This document shows, in pieces, positions 8,558 through 15,888 of a DNA stretch of 49,420 bases. Position 1 is the first letter of the stretch. Each line of letters opens with the position of its first letter. A program made the translations under genes and the position numbers. Source of the DNA: CAZTDD01 sp964612675 (lineage in GTDB: Bacteria; Hinthialibacterota; Hinthialibacteria; Hinthialibacterales; JAKPRU01); assembly GCA_964612675.1 (NCBI GenBank), contig CAZTDD010000038.1, positions 1-49,420 on the forward strand, in the 5' to 3' direction. Under the pieces are notes generated by a model. It was not told where the DNA came from, searched no databases, and saw only the letters and a list, made by a program, of their open reading frames with translations.

Positions 8558-9347
8558 CGTACGTTCCTCCTCTTGGGTGCGGCGGTTCCGGCACCGCTTT
8601 GGGGTATTTTCCTACAACTTCGTTTTGTTCGTAAGCGGAGATTGGGGGGGTGCAGGGGATGCTGCAATCTGCTTTACGTAGGCCGGAAATATATGCTACA
8701 CATGCCGAGTACGGTGAAGTATACTAAAGGGGTGCGTAGCTGTTATATTGACGAATCTCTAACATTCGATATTCGTTCATGTCCGTAAGCCAGAAACGAT
8801 GCCAACAATAGCCGACCAACGGGTTTTTGCATGGTGGAATACCGGCCTTTCTCCCAGGGGCCGCAACCGGGCTTCTGAGAGCGACATGAGGCAGGCCGTC
8901 CAGGTAATCCACTTGTAGGATGAGAGTTATGAGCCGGAGTAGAAAACGGCTGATTTGACCGTGCCACAACATCACCACAACTCTTCGGGCTTTTGGCATC
9001 CGCGGGGCGTCCGAGTAGATTCCTTGTTCAGAATCCCTTTTTTCGGCTTCTTCACCTTCTAAAGTGACATTCTCAACGGCGTGGCGTTAACCCCTGACAT
9101 TTTCATTGTGGCGGAACAGGCACCATTTACTGATTGAAAGAGGTTGAAGCGCACCTTACAATGTCCATTTCAAGCAAAGGGAAACTCTGCTAAAATTCAC
9201 CACAACCAGAAGAAATTGACATATGTGTAGATGGTTGGGCGAAATGACGCATAACCAAACGTTAGACCACAGTTGCCGATCCTGTGGAAATCAAATCGAA
9301 CGCTGATCGGCGGCCGCCGGGTCACCTTGAGGTTGAGCATATCGGAG
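8558..9347. other. Long intergenic stretch without a recognised gene
   Basis: About 790 bases. Short open frames on the minus strand between 8724 and 8999 encode low-complexity or arginine/proline-rich peptides that I do not recognise and consider spurious. The right part carries a pair of direct repeats that resemble the ends of an insertion sequence (separate entry). A possible remnant of a mobile element would explain the lack of genes, but no transposase fragment could be read. Confidence 0.45.
9065..9118. repeat. Two TGACATT...GTGGCG direct repeats, insertion-sequence-end-like
   Basis: Two imperfect direct repeats begin 30 bases apart. The first starts TGACATTCTCAACGGCGTGG at 9065 and the second TGACATTTTCATTGTGGCGG at 9095; both run on into AAC. 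Stacked repeats of this type are typical of the ends of IS21-family and related elements, where the transposase binds several copies. No transposase gene is present, so this would be a solo end or scar. Confidence 0.4.
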
Positions 9348-9980
9348 ATGAACACGAATACACAAACATTCTGCGATATGATCCGCAACAGATCCGAGGA
9401 GAATCGAAGGGCAATAGAATGCTTGTCCCGGCAGCATGGTGTGTTGAGTCCGGCGCTTTCGATTCTCCGTCAAGAACTGGACTCCATGATTCGCGTGATC
9501 TATTTGCTTAATGTCAATGACCTCGGCCAGCGACAGGGGCTCATCCATTCCACACTTCAAGGCGAAAGGTGGAAGGTCCCGACTGCCAAGGCCAAGTGGC
9601 GAGATGTCACGGACCGAGAAATGGTTGAGTTGGCGCAGCGGTTGCACGGATGGACGCTATCGGTCTATAAGTTCGGGTGCGCTTTCGTTCATCTCTCTGA
9701 ATTTCATAATCACCTTGTGGAGAACCCGTTCGATAAGCTGGAGGAGGATGAGAAGCAGGCTATACTCTCCCATATGCGCTATTATCATGGCGGACCGTGT
9801 CATGATAATCCTGAGATGGCGGAGCTGTGCTCGTATGTGCCCCAGGTATTAGAGAAGATTGCCAGCAATCTTGACTGCTATCTGAAACAGATTGAGCAAG
9901 ATGAGACACTCGATGAAGAAGATGCCAATCAAGCCATGCACATGGGCGGGGATTACACTGCGTTCCACTTCAGCCAGTGA
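9348..9980 (+). CDS. Hypothetical helical protein
   Basis: A 210-residue, mostly helical soluble protein that I cannot assign. It opens MNTNTQTFCDMIRNRSEENR, followed by a helix with LSILRQELDSMIRVIYLL, an aromatic/histidine-rich middle (FGCAFVHLSEFHNHLVE) and an acidic C-terminus. The helical repeats with RQELDS...R and the histidine pattern recall HEPN-like or abortive-infection helical proteins, but no R-x4-6-H motif is clear. An ATG is possible 75 bases upstream; the ATG at 9348 is preferred because GGAG precedes it, although very closely. It sits between an IS-like scar and a TPR gene remnant in the accessory stretch. Confidence 0.6.
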   Translation: MNTNTQTFCDMIRNRSEENRRAIECLSRQHGVLSPALSILRQELDSMIRVIYLLNVNDLGQRQGLIHSTLQGERWKVPTAKAKWRDVTDREMVELAQRLHGWTLSVYKFGCAFVHLSEFHNHLVENPFDKLEEDEKQAILSHMRYYHGGPCHDNPEMAELCSYVPQVLEKIASNLDCYLKQIEQDETLDEEDANQAMHMGGDYTAFHFSQ

Positions 9981-10010
9981 CGGCCAGGCTAGACCAACGA
10001 GTCCATGTAG

Positions 10011-10340
10011 AAATCAACACTAGGAAGTGCCTTCGAGATCGAGCAGCATGGGGTCGACGCGACTGCCGACGCCTTCGAACCCGACCTCGCCAGGAGTCTG
10101 AGAGTATTGGGCACCGTTCACAGAGCAAGCGACAACCCGAATGAAGCTTTGGAATCATTTCGCCGCGGAATCGAGACCCTCAAGCCCCATTTCCTCCGAC
10201 TTCCGCGAGCGTTCGCACAACTTATGCTGAGCCTATCACGCGATTACATCCAAGCCTGCGAGGAAACCGGCTCAGAACCGGATGCCGAGCTCCTGCAGCC
10301 GATTCAGGAGGAATTCAAAGAACTGGAACCACAAACCTGA
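10011..10340 (+). pseudogene. C-terminal remnant of a TPR protein
   Basis: The frame opens after a stop at 10008 and has no proper start. It encodes PDLARSLRVLG followed by NEALESFRRGIETLKP, a clear tetratricopeptide repeat of the type found in long arrays, then a terminal helix ending in EEFKELEPQT. The codon reading is continuous to a normal stop at 10340. This is the last TPR and C-terminal cap of a larger gene whose 5' part has been deleted, probably by the same events that left the repeats around it. A TTG at 10107 could at most give a 77-residue peptide. Confidence 0.65.
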
Positions 10341-10355
10341 ACAACACACCCCACT

Positions 10356-10396
10356 CGGCTCAGGAGGAGAGACTGTCTCAGAAGTGTCTCCTTTTT
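10356..10396 (+). terminator. Terminator-like hairpin after the TPR remnant
   Basis: GGAGAGACT (10366-10374) pairs with AGTGTCTCC (10383-10391) with one mismatch, and five Ts follow at 10392-10396. It lies 25 bases after the stop of the TPR remnant and fits a Rho-independent terminator for the lost gene. The bases just before it (10356-10368, CGGCTCAGGAGGA) match the head of the repeat seen at 11366 and 14998. Confidence 0.6.
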
Positions 10397-10540
10397 CCCT
10401 CACCAAGATTGGGGAGGGTTCGGGTGGGGTTGATAAGTTGATTTTTTTCAACCCCCTCTGTATCTCAGCCAATCTTGACGGGGTGGCAAAACGTCAGTGG
10501 AGCTGCCCCCACCCCCAAGCGGAATTGGGGGTGGCACCCG
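10397..10540. repeat. Cluster of G/C-rich palindromes
   Basis: Two further inverted repeats follow the terminator. GGGGTTGA (10426-10433) pairs with TCAACCCC (10448-10455) around an A/T-rich loop. CCACCCCCAA (10509-10518) pairs perfectly with TTGGGGGTGG (10525-10534) around the six-base loop GCGGAA. Neither is followed by a T run. A CCCTCACC...GGGGAGGG segment between them resembles the 12244-12440 repeats. The remaining 290 bases up to the nucleotidyltransferase gene show no gene. Confidence 0.6.
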
Positions 10541-10829
10541 CTATCGTCACGTCTGTCGACTCGCCGAAAACCTTGCTACAGAGGGTGGCATGCCAGAAGC
10601 GAGAGGGCTGCACAGAGAAACCATTGTCAGGAATACAGAGATCCGCCGAAGTCGACAGCCATGAGGCCCCACGTACGCCCTCGAAGCGCGGGCATGAGGT
10701 TTTGCATACAACTTCGATGGAAAATGAGGCATACTGTGGAGGAGCAAGAAAGCAGGAGGCAGTCAAATGAGTCCTGCGTTTCGCGTTTGCGGAAACCGCA
10801 AAAGGGCTTTTGGTGAAGGTTGATCCGAA

Positions 10830-11150
10830 ATGTTGAAAGAACAAGATCGCATGGTTGTTGGACAATTCGCCGACCGGGTGCGCAGACGATTCCCCGGTGC
10901 GCGTATCTGGGCCTTCGGTTCCCGAGCGAGGGGAGACGCCGGGCCGGATTCAGACCTCGATCTCTTTATTGTGCTTGAGCGTGTGAACAAAGAGACTGAT
11001 TCGATTATCCGCGAGATTGCCTGGGAAATTGGTTTTGAATATGAACTCGTGATCACCACTATCGTCGTGAAACGAGACGATTTTGAACACGGTCCCATAT
11101 CGGCCAGCACACTTGCCGCGAATATTCTCCGCGACGGAGTCCCAGCGTGA
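10830..11150 (+). CDS. Minimal nucleotidyltransferase (MNT, MntA-like antitoxin candidate)
   Basis: A 106-residue protein with the polymerase-beta-type motif GSRARGDAGPDSDLDLFIVL (residues 30-49); the pair of aspartates at 42 and 44 binds metal and nucleotide. In established MNT-HEPN (type VII) toxin-antitoxin pairs, the MNT protein AMPylates a tyrosine of the HEPN RNase and blocks it. Here the MNT gene is intact and its stop overlaps the GTG of a HEPN reading frame by four bases (GTGA), but that frame is truncated, so the antitoxin is now an orphan unless a partner exists elsewhere. An AAAG-containing leader precedes ATG 10830; the ribosome-binding site is weak. Confidence 0.85.
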   Translation: MLKEQDRMVVGQFADRVRRRFPGARIWAFGSRARGDAGPDSDLDLFIVLERVNKETDSIIREIAWEIGFEYELVITTIVVKRDDFEHGPISASTLAANILRDGVPA

Positions 11151-11311
11151 GTGACGAGAGTATCGAAGCGCTCATAGCTCATAGATTCGAACAGGCTGAA
11201 GAATCTATCGCCGCAGCAAAACTCTTGCTTGAAAGTGGACTGACGAGGGCGTCTGTGAATCGAAGTTACTATGCGATGTTTTATGCTGTTCTTGCTTTGT
11301 GGTCGAGTTAA
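11147..11311 (+). pseudogene. Truncated HEPN-domain toxin
   Basis: Starting at GTG 11147 the frame encodes 54 residues: a first helix with ALIAHRFEQAEESIAAAKLL and a second with ASVNRSYYAMFYAVLALW, then a stop at 11309-11311. The NRSYYAMFYA segment is the characteristic core of HEPN proteins paired with MNT partners; whole proteins are usually about 120-140 residues. Everything after the core is missing and I could not find the rest in another frame downstream, so a deletion rather than a simple frameshift is likely. It cannot form the HEPN active dimer as read. Confidence 0.8.
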
Positions 11312-11365
11312 TCGAGAAATGATGAAATGGTGACAATTGAGTGAGATCAGTAAGATGTAGCCCCG

Positions 11366-11388
11366 CGGCTCAGGAGGACCTTCGCCCT
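11366..11388. repeat. GGCTCAGGAGGA/TTCGCCC repeat, half copy
   Basis: CGGCTCAGGAGGACCTTCGC and the next three bases match 14998-15019 at 20 of 22 positions. It is the same family as the hairpin between recG and the PhnD-like gene, here as one arm only. It lies 55 bases after the broken HEPN frame. Confidence 0.6.
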
Positions 11389-11430
11389 GCCGGGGGCCAA
11401 GCGCTAAGATTTTGCGCGAATATTTGCCTA

Positions 11431-11458
11431 TTGACTTGTGCTTCCTTTTGGGGATAAT
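11431..11458 (+). promoter_or_regulatory. Sigma70-like promoter of the NYN gene
   Basis: TTGACT at 11431-11436 and GATAAT at 11453-11458 are separated by 16 bases and each differs from the consensus by one base. Transcription would start near 11465 and run through two hairpins before the NYN start codon at 11548. Confidence 0.65.
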
Positions 11459-11473
11459 ACTAATGTCACTCGT

Positions 11474-11522
11474 CCGTTGCGTGCAACGGGCACAATGGCC
11501 GCTCGGGTGCAGACCCGGCGGC
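11474..11522 (+). promoter_or_regulatory. Two-hairpin leader upstream of the NYN gene
   Basis: CCGTTGC (11474-11480) pairs perfectly with GCAACGG (11483-11489). The second hairpin pairs 11498-11508 with 11513-11522 around the loop GCAG, with one bulged C and one G-T pair. Neither is followed by a T run, so they are not simple terminators. They would lie in the 5' untranslated leader if the promoter above is used. They may be a cis-acting RNA or a repeat remnant. Confidence 0.5.
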
Positions 11523-11547
11523 TATTGATATGTCTGGGGAAATGGGC

Positions 11548-12201
11548 ATGCCGTCTAATCTCCTTCGAACCTATGTATACGTTGACGGTTTCAACCTCTA
11601 CTACTCTGCGCTGAAGGGAACGCGCTACAAATGGCTAAATCTAAAAGTGGCTTTCGAGGCTGTCCTCTCGCCAACCTACGATATCGAGAAGATCAAATAC
11701 TACACCGCTGACGTCTCGGGAAGACACGATCCCGATGCGCCTAAACGGCAGAAGGCCCTTCTGGACGCTCTCAAAACAGTTCCAGAATTGGAGATCTTCA
11801 AAGGGAAGTTCCTGGTGACGCAGAAATGGGCCGGCGTTGCAAATCCTCCAACGGATTTCGTCAAACCCTCCCCCGTAACTGCCCGGATCATCAGGACGGA
11901 AGAGAAAGGCTCGGACGTCAATCTGGCCAGCCACCTGATTCGCGATGCTTTTCAGAAATCCTTTGATGTCGCCGTAGTCGTATCTAATGACACTGATCTG
12001 GTGGAACCGATCCGCATCGTGACACAAGATCTTGGCGTTGCTGTCGGCATAATCTGCCCGAAGCGTGACGGTTCGCCGCCTTCACAGCCCCTTGCCCAGG
12101 TCGCTTCCTTCATCAGGCATCTACGAGTGAAACACCTCCGATCTTCCCAATTCCCACTCCGAATTCCCGGTACCACTATCCAGAAGCCTCCAAGCTGGTG
12201 A
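11548..12201 (+). CDS. NYN-domain (LabA/DUF88-like) nuclease
   Basis: A 217-residue PIN-like protein of the NYN family, predicted metal-dependent RNases. The acidic centre is visible: YVDGFNLYY (aspartate 13), EEKGSDVNLA (aspartate 123) and SNDTDL (aspartates 148 and 150), in the right order and spacing. The C-terminus after about residue 195 is a basic tail (RHLRVKHLRSS). Three in-frame ATGs compete; 11548 is preferred because GGGGA lies seven bases upstream. LabA-like NYN proteins are common in accessory regions and are often linked with RNA turnover or defence, but no partner is evident here. The stop codon abuts the inverted repeat of the next element. Confidence 0.85.
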   Translation: MPSNLLRTYVYVDGFNLYYSALKGTRYKWLNLKVAFEAVLSPTYDIEKIKYYTADVSGRHDPDAPKRQKALLDALKTVPELEIFKGKFLVTQKWAGVANPPTDFVKPSPVTARIIRTEEKGSDVNLASHLIRDAFQKSFDVAVVVSNDTDLVEPIRIVTQDLGVAVGIICPKRDGSPPSQPLAQVASFIRHLRVKHLRSSQFPLRIPGTTIQKPPSW

Positions 12202-12539
12202 TTGATGGGTTCGCAAAAAGTCGTAAGTTGGCATCGGAAGTTCCCTCTCCCCTCGGGTTAGGGTGAGGGGCTATCATTGCACTCGATTCGGGTATTATTC
12301 TTCGCTTGTGTATTCGCCAGACACAGCAAATTAAGCAGAGGCAAAAGGTGTTTGTGATGACAGGAATTCATTAAATACAGAGGGAGGGGTGACGCAAAAT
12401 GCAAAGATCCCTCACCCCGCCCTCTCCCAGAGGGAGAGGGGGAAGAACTCCGCCGGACTTTTTGCGGTACCATCAACATTCTCCGCGAGGGAGTCCCAGC
12501 GTGAGGGCCGATTCTTGGACTTTTTGCGGTACCATCAAC
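12202..12539. mobile_element. Candidate small non-autonomous element with inverted ends
   Basis: The left end TTGATGGGTTCGCAAAAAGT (12202-12221, then C) is an imperfect inverted copy of GACTTTTTGCGGTACCATCA, which occurs twice at the right (within 12455-12477 and 12517-12539, a perfect 23-base direct repeat 62 bases apart). Inside are a CCCTCTCCCCTCGGG/GGGTGAGGGG segment at 12244-12271 and its inverted relative at 12410-12446, which itself contains a nine-base perfect stem (12420-12428 with 12432-12440). Between the two right-end copies lies a 28-base copy of the MNT/HEPN junction. There is no coding sequence, so it resembles a MITE or a scar left by recombination between repeats. Confidence 0.5.
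12478..12505. repeat. Second copy of the MNT/HEPN gene junction
   Basis: These 28 bases match 11124-11151 with a single mismatch (G at 12488 for C at 11134). The matching part covers the last codons of the MNT gene, its stop and the GTGA overlap with the HEPN start. The fragment is flanked by the two 23-base repeats of the small element, which suggests that a second MNT-HEPN locus, or part of this one, was once present here. Confidence 0.75.
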
Positions 12540-12638
12540 TATTCGGGATAACCTCTTGTCACCCATCACTCATCACTCCCCATACATCCTCTCCGCACTT
12601 ACAATAAAAGCCAGTCAATCCATGCTGTGTGATGAACG

Positions 12639-14903
12639 ATGACGACGCCGGCGACCGATACCGAAACACGTGAACGGCTCGAAGCGCTCCTGACCTTGGT
12701 GCAGTGGGTGAAAGGCGTCGGTCCGAATCGGGCGGCTCTGCTGAACCGGCTCGGTATTCAAACCGTCCACGATCTGCTGTGGCATCTCCCGCGCATGTAC
12801 CGGACCCATCGCTCCGCCGCCACCATTGCGGGGCTCCGTGCGGGCGAGAAGGTCACCGTGCAGGGAACACTCCGCTCGATCTTCGCCCGAAAACCGCGCG
12901 GCCGCAGCCGCGTGCGCAACATCATCGAAGGTATCGTTGACGATAACCGCGCCGCGATCCGTGTCGTCTGGTTCAACCAACCGTACCTCATGAAGAAACT
13001 TCGGCCCGGCATAAACGTGCGCCTGTTCGGGAAAACCGACCTCTTCGATGGGTTTCTCCAGATGTCCTCGCCGGAAGTCGAGATCATCGACAACGAAGAG
13101 GAACCCGAGGAAGGACGCATCCTCGCACTCTACCCGCTCACAGAGGGGCTCACACAAAAGGTCCTCCGCACAATCATCGCCAATGCTCTAGAGAAACATG
13201 TCCCGCCGACACTCGAATATCTCCCGCTCGATATCCTTGCCCGGCATTCCCTACCGACGTTCGGGGAAGCGATCCGCGTGCTGCATCAGCCCGAGCCGGA
13301 TGACGGTGTGCCAACCGTGGAAGGGCCGGTCGATGAAGCCACCCTGTTCGATACCCTCGGCGGTCTGGAACCGGACTCGTTTCGCGGCACCTCCACCGGC
13401 GCATGGATTGCGGCACGCAGACGGTTGATTTTCGAGGAATTCTTTCAGCTGCGATGGCTTCTCTCGAAAAGCCGATCCACCATTCGCAAACAGCCCGGTA
13501 TCCCCCATCCTCCACCGGAACCCGACCCAATCGAGGTGGTGACCGTATCGGTTCCCGAAAGCACTTCACGAGAAAGCTGGCCGGCCCGTTTTCTCGCGGC
13601 TCTTCCATTCGATTTAACCGAAGATCAGCGGAATGTTCTTCGCGCGATCCAAAAAGACATGCTGAGCGACGCACCGATGAACCGCCTCCTCCAAGGCGAG
13701 GTCGGTTCCGGCAAGACGATTGTGGCCTTTTACGCCTTGATTTTGGCGGCGGCGGGCGGACACCAGGCGGCGATGATGGTGCCCACTGAAATCTTGACCG
13801 AACAACATCTCCGCACCCTGATGACGCTAAAAAAATCTATCCCCGAACTCTCTATCGCCGCGTTCCGGGGCAGTATGCGCGAACGGGAACGCCGACCGAT
13901 CCTGGAAGCTTTAGCTTCCGGTTCTCTCGACATTGTGATTGGTACACACGCTTTGTTCGAGGAGCGGATCGAGTTTGACCGTCTCGGCCTTGTCGTCATC
14001 GACGAACAACACAAATTCGGCGTAGAACAGCGCACCAAACTGGTCGCGAAAGGAACTCGGCCGGATCTGCTCCTGATGACAGCGACCCCGATCCCCCGAA
14101 CCCTTGCGCTGACCTGGTATGGCGACATGGATACGTCTGAGATCCACGAACTTCCCGCCGGACGCCCGCCGATCCAAACACGCTGGACCACATGGGACAA
14201 AATCGACAAGGTCTGGGAATTCGTTGACGAAAAACTGGGGCTCGGCCAGCAGGCGTACGTGGTCTGTCCCGCTATCGAAGCGACCGACGACACCGGCACG
14301 TATCCATCGGCGGAGGAGTTTCACTCGCTTCTGGCGGAGACTGTGATGCCCCACCGGCGTGTGGCCCTTCTGCACGGGCGATTCAAAGCCGACGAACGGA
14401 GCGCAGTCATGCAGGCGCTGGTGAGCGGCGAGATCGACCTTGTCGTCGCTACAACCGTCGTCGAGGTCGGTGTCGATTTGCCGAAAGCAACCATTATGGT
14501 GGTGCTCGGCTCCGACCGATTCGGGCTTGCGCAGCTCCATCAGCTGCGCGGGCGTGTTGGACGCGGTACGAAAAAATCGTATTGTGTTTTGGTGACGCAT
14601 ACCAATACCAGCAATCTGGCGCGAAAACGTCTTCAGGCATTGGAGGTTTCGCGGGATGGATTCCATCTCGCGGAAGAGGATCTTCGGCTGCGTGGACCGG
14701 GCGAATTGTTTGGAGTGCGGCAGAGCGGTCTTTGGTCGTTCCGGGTCGCCGATCCGAGCCTTCATGTCGACTGGCTGGACAAGGCCCAACGGGCCGCAAC
14801 AACGCTTCACGAGGAAGATCCTCAGCTGCAGTTACCGCAAAATCGCCCGTTCGCTTTGTGGCAGGATCTGTTTCGGAAAGAGCGTCACCTGCGAGCGACG
14901 TGA
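12639..14903 (+). CDS. recG: ATP-dependent DNA helicase RecG
   Basis: A 754-residue superfamily 2 helicase that drives branch migration and fork regression in recombination and repair. An N-terminal helix-hairpin segment (GVGPNRAALLNRLGI) and OB-fold wedge domain (about 60-150) precede the motor. Walker A is GEVGSGKT (353-360), motif II is DEQH (455-458), followed by TATPIPRT, and the C-terminal motor carries TTVVEVGVD and QLHQLRGRVGRG. Length is within the normal range. ATG 12639 lacks a clear ribosome-binding site; upstream GTGs are possible but the N-terminus looks complete. It follows the repeat-rich accessory stretch and is followed by a hairpin repeat. Confidence 0.97.
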   Translation: MTTPATDTETRERLEALLTLVQWVKGVGPNRAALLNRLGIQTVHDLLWHLPRMYRTHRSAATIAGLRAGEKVTVQGTLRSIFARKPRGRSRVRNIIEGIVDDNRAAIRVVWFNQPYLMKKLRPGINVRLFGKTDLFDGFLQMSSPEVEIIDNEEEPEEGRILALYPLTEGLTQKVLRTIIANALEKHVPPTLEYLPLDILARHSLPTFGEAIRVLHQPEPDDGVPTVEGPVDEATLFDTLGGLEPDSFRGTSTGAWIAARRRLIFEEFFQLRWLLSKSRSTIRKQPGIPHPPPEPDPIEVVTVSVPESTSRESWPARFLAALPFDLTEDQRNVLRAIQKDMLSDAPMNRLLQGEVGSGKTIVAFYALILAAAGGHQAAMMVPTEILTEQHLRTLMTLKKSIPELSIAAFRGSMRERERRPILEALASGSLDIVIGTHALFEERIEFDRLGLVVIDEQHKFGVEQRTKLVAKGTRPDLLLMTATPIPRTLALTWYGDMDTSEIHELPAGRPPIQTRWTTWDKIDKVWEFVDEKLGLGQQAYVVCPAIEATDDTGTYPSAEEFHSLLAETVMPHRRVALLHGRFKADERSAVMQALVSGEIDLVVATTVVEVGVDLPKATIMVVLGSDRFGLAQLHQLRGRVGRGTKKSYCVLVTHTNTSNLARKRLQALEVSRDGFHLAEEDLRLRGPGELFGVRQSGLWSFRVADPSLHVDWLDKAQRAATTLHEEDPQLQLPQNRPFALWQDLFRKERHLRAT

Positions 14904-14958
14904 ACATGGAATGTGACAACGTCATTGAGTTAAGAAAACGAGGTGTAGTCGCCCGGGA

Positions 14959-15019
14959 GGGCGAGTCTCCCGACGAGCCGAAAATGACAAGAGACATCGG
15001 CTCAGCAGGAGCTTCGCCC
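14959..15019. repeat. Imperfect hairpin repeat between recG and the PhnD-like gene
   Basis: The arm 14959-14980 pairs with 14998-15019 at 17 of 22 positions, around a 17-base loop. The right arm, CGGCTCAGCAGGAGCTTCGC plus CC, is a close copy of 11366-11387. No T run follows, so this is a dispersed REP-like palindrome and not a standard terminator, although it may act on the recG transcript. Confidence 0.65.
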
Positions 15020-15048
15020 GAGCCTAACGACATTGCGGAGCTGTAACA

Positions 15049-15888
15049 GTGAATTCAGCCCTTTTGACCGTTTTGATCCTGATCGGCGCTCAGCAGCCTG
15101 CCGAGGAAGAAACCCCTGCCGTCTTCCGGGTTATCGTCGCTCCGCTTCCTCTATCGGCAACGCCCGGCGTCTTTCCACCGGACGGAGACGAGGTCATTGA
15201 TTTCTGGCACACGAAAAACCTCGACCGAATCGCATCTGTCCGATGGTATGACCTTTCGTCGTCGTCCTGGCTGCAGTTTCCCCGTCAGGTCACATTTCGA
15301 GAACCCGATGCGATTATCGGCGATTATCAGTATCTGCGTGCGACGGTGGGCCGACGATACTCCGCCTATCTTGCGTGGTCCTCTCCCCAGCCGCCGCAAG
15401 CCGCAGTTCTATTGACGCACGACAGGACGAAAATCGAACGGATTCCCGATTTGCGCGGGCAGGTTGTCGGTGTCATCGATCCCGCATACCCTCCCGGCGG
15501 ACATCTGCAGCGTTGGTTACTCCAGAGTTCGGGCCTCACCGAAGAGGAAACGCATATCGCCGCCCTGGGGACCGCCCGGGAGGTGGTTCACCATCTGTTT
15601 GCGGGGACAATCGATGCGGCGGGGCTGCCCGAAGGCGAGGCCGAATTGGCTCTACAGCATTTTGGTTTTCCGCAGGCTGCTTCGGAACTCCGGGTTCTGA
15701 GAAAGTTGCCCTGTCCGGGCCGGTACGCCCTGTTTTTCCGGAAAGAACTGATTGAACGAGGGTCGCTTTTCCCACGGTTTCTGGCGGAGACGCTCAACGA
15801 TCTCTATCCGTCGGGGTCCACCACACGCGAGCCGCTTCCACGCGGCGACATTTTCTCACTGCCCGATCAGGAAGCCGCGGATGAATAA
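15049..15888 (+). CDS. PhnD-like periplasmic binding protein
   Basis: A 279-residue exported protein; the first 16-20 residues (MNSALLTVLILIGAQQ) form a short signal. The segment DLRGQVVGVIDPAYPPGGHL through WLLQSSGLTEE, AREVVHHLFAGTIDAAGL matches the PhnD/phosphate-phosphonate binding-protein fold, where a DL.G..V...P....G signature is followed by a L..G..DA motif. No ABC permease or ATPase is nearby, so it may be a stand-alone sensor or orphan binding protein; the ligand is unknown. The start is GTG 15049 with GGAG upstream. Its last 22 bases overlap the convergent amidohydrolase gene. Confidence 0.72.
   Translation: MNSALLTVLILIGAQQPAEEETPAVFRVIVAPLPLSATPGVFPPDGDEVIDFWHTKNLDRIASVRWYDLSSSSWLQFPRQVTFREPDAIIGDYQYLRATVGRRYSAYLAWSSPQPPQAAVLLTHDRTKIERIPDLRGQVVGVIDPAYPPGGHLQRWLLQSSGLTEEETHIAALGTAREVVHHLFAGTIDAAGLPEGEAELALQHFGFPQAASELRVLRKLPCPGRYALFFRKELIERGSLFPRFLAETLNDLYPSGSTTREPLPRGDIFSLPDQEAADE

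Noticed and set aside
8724..8999. Minus-strand frame of 91 residues in the long gap
   Set aside because: Proline/arginine-rich and low complexity, no family pattern, no ribosome-binding site, and other frames of the same stretch are also open.
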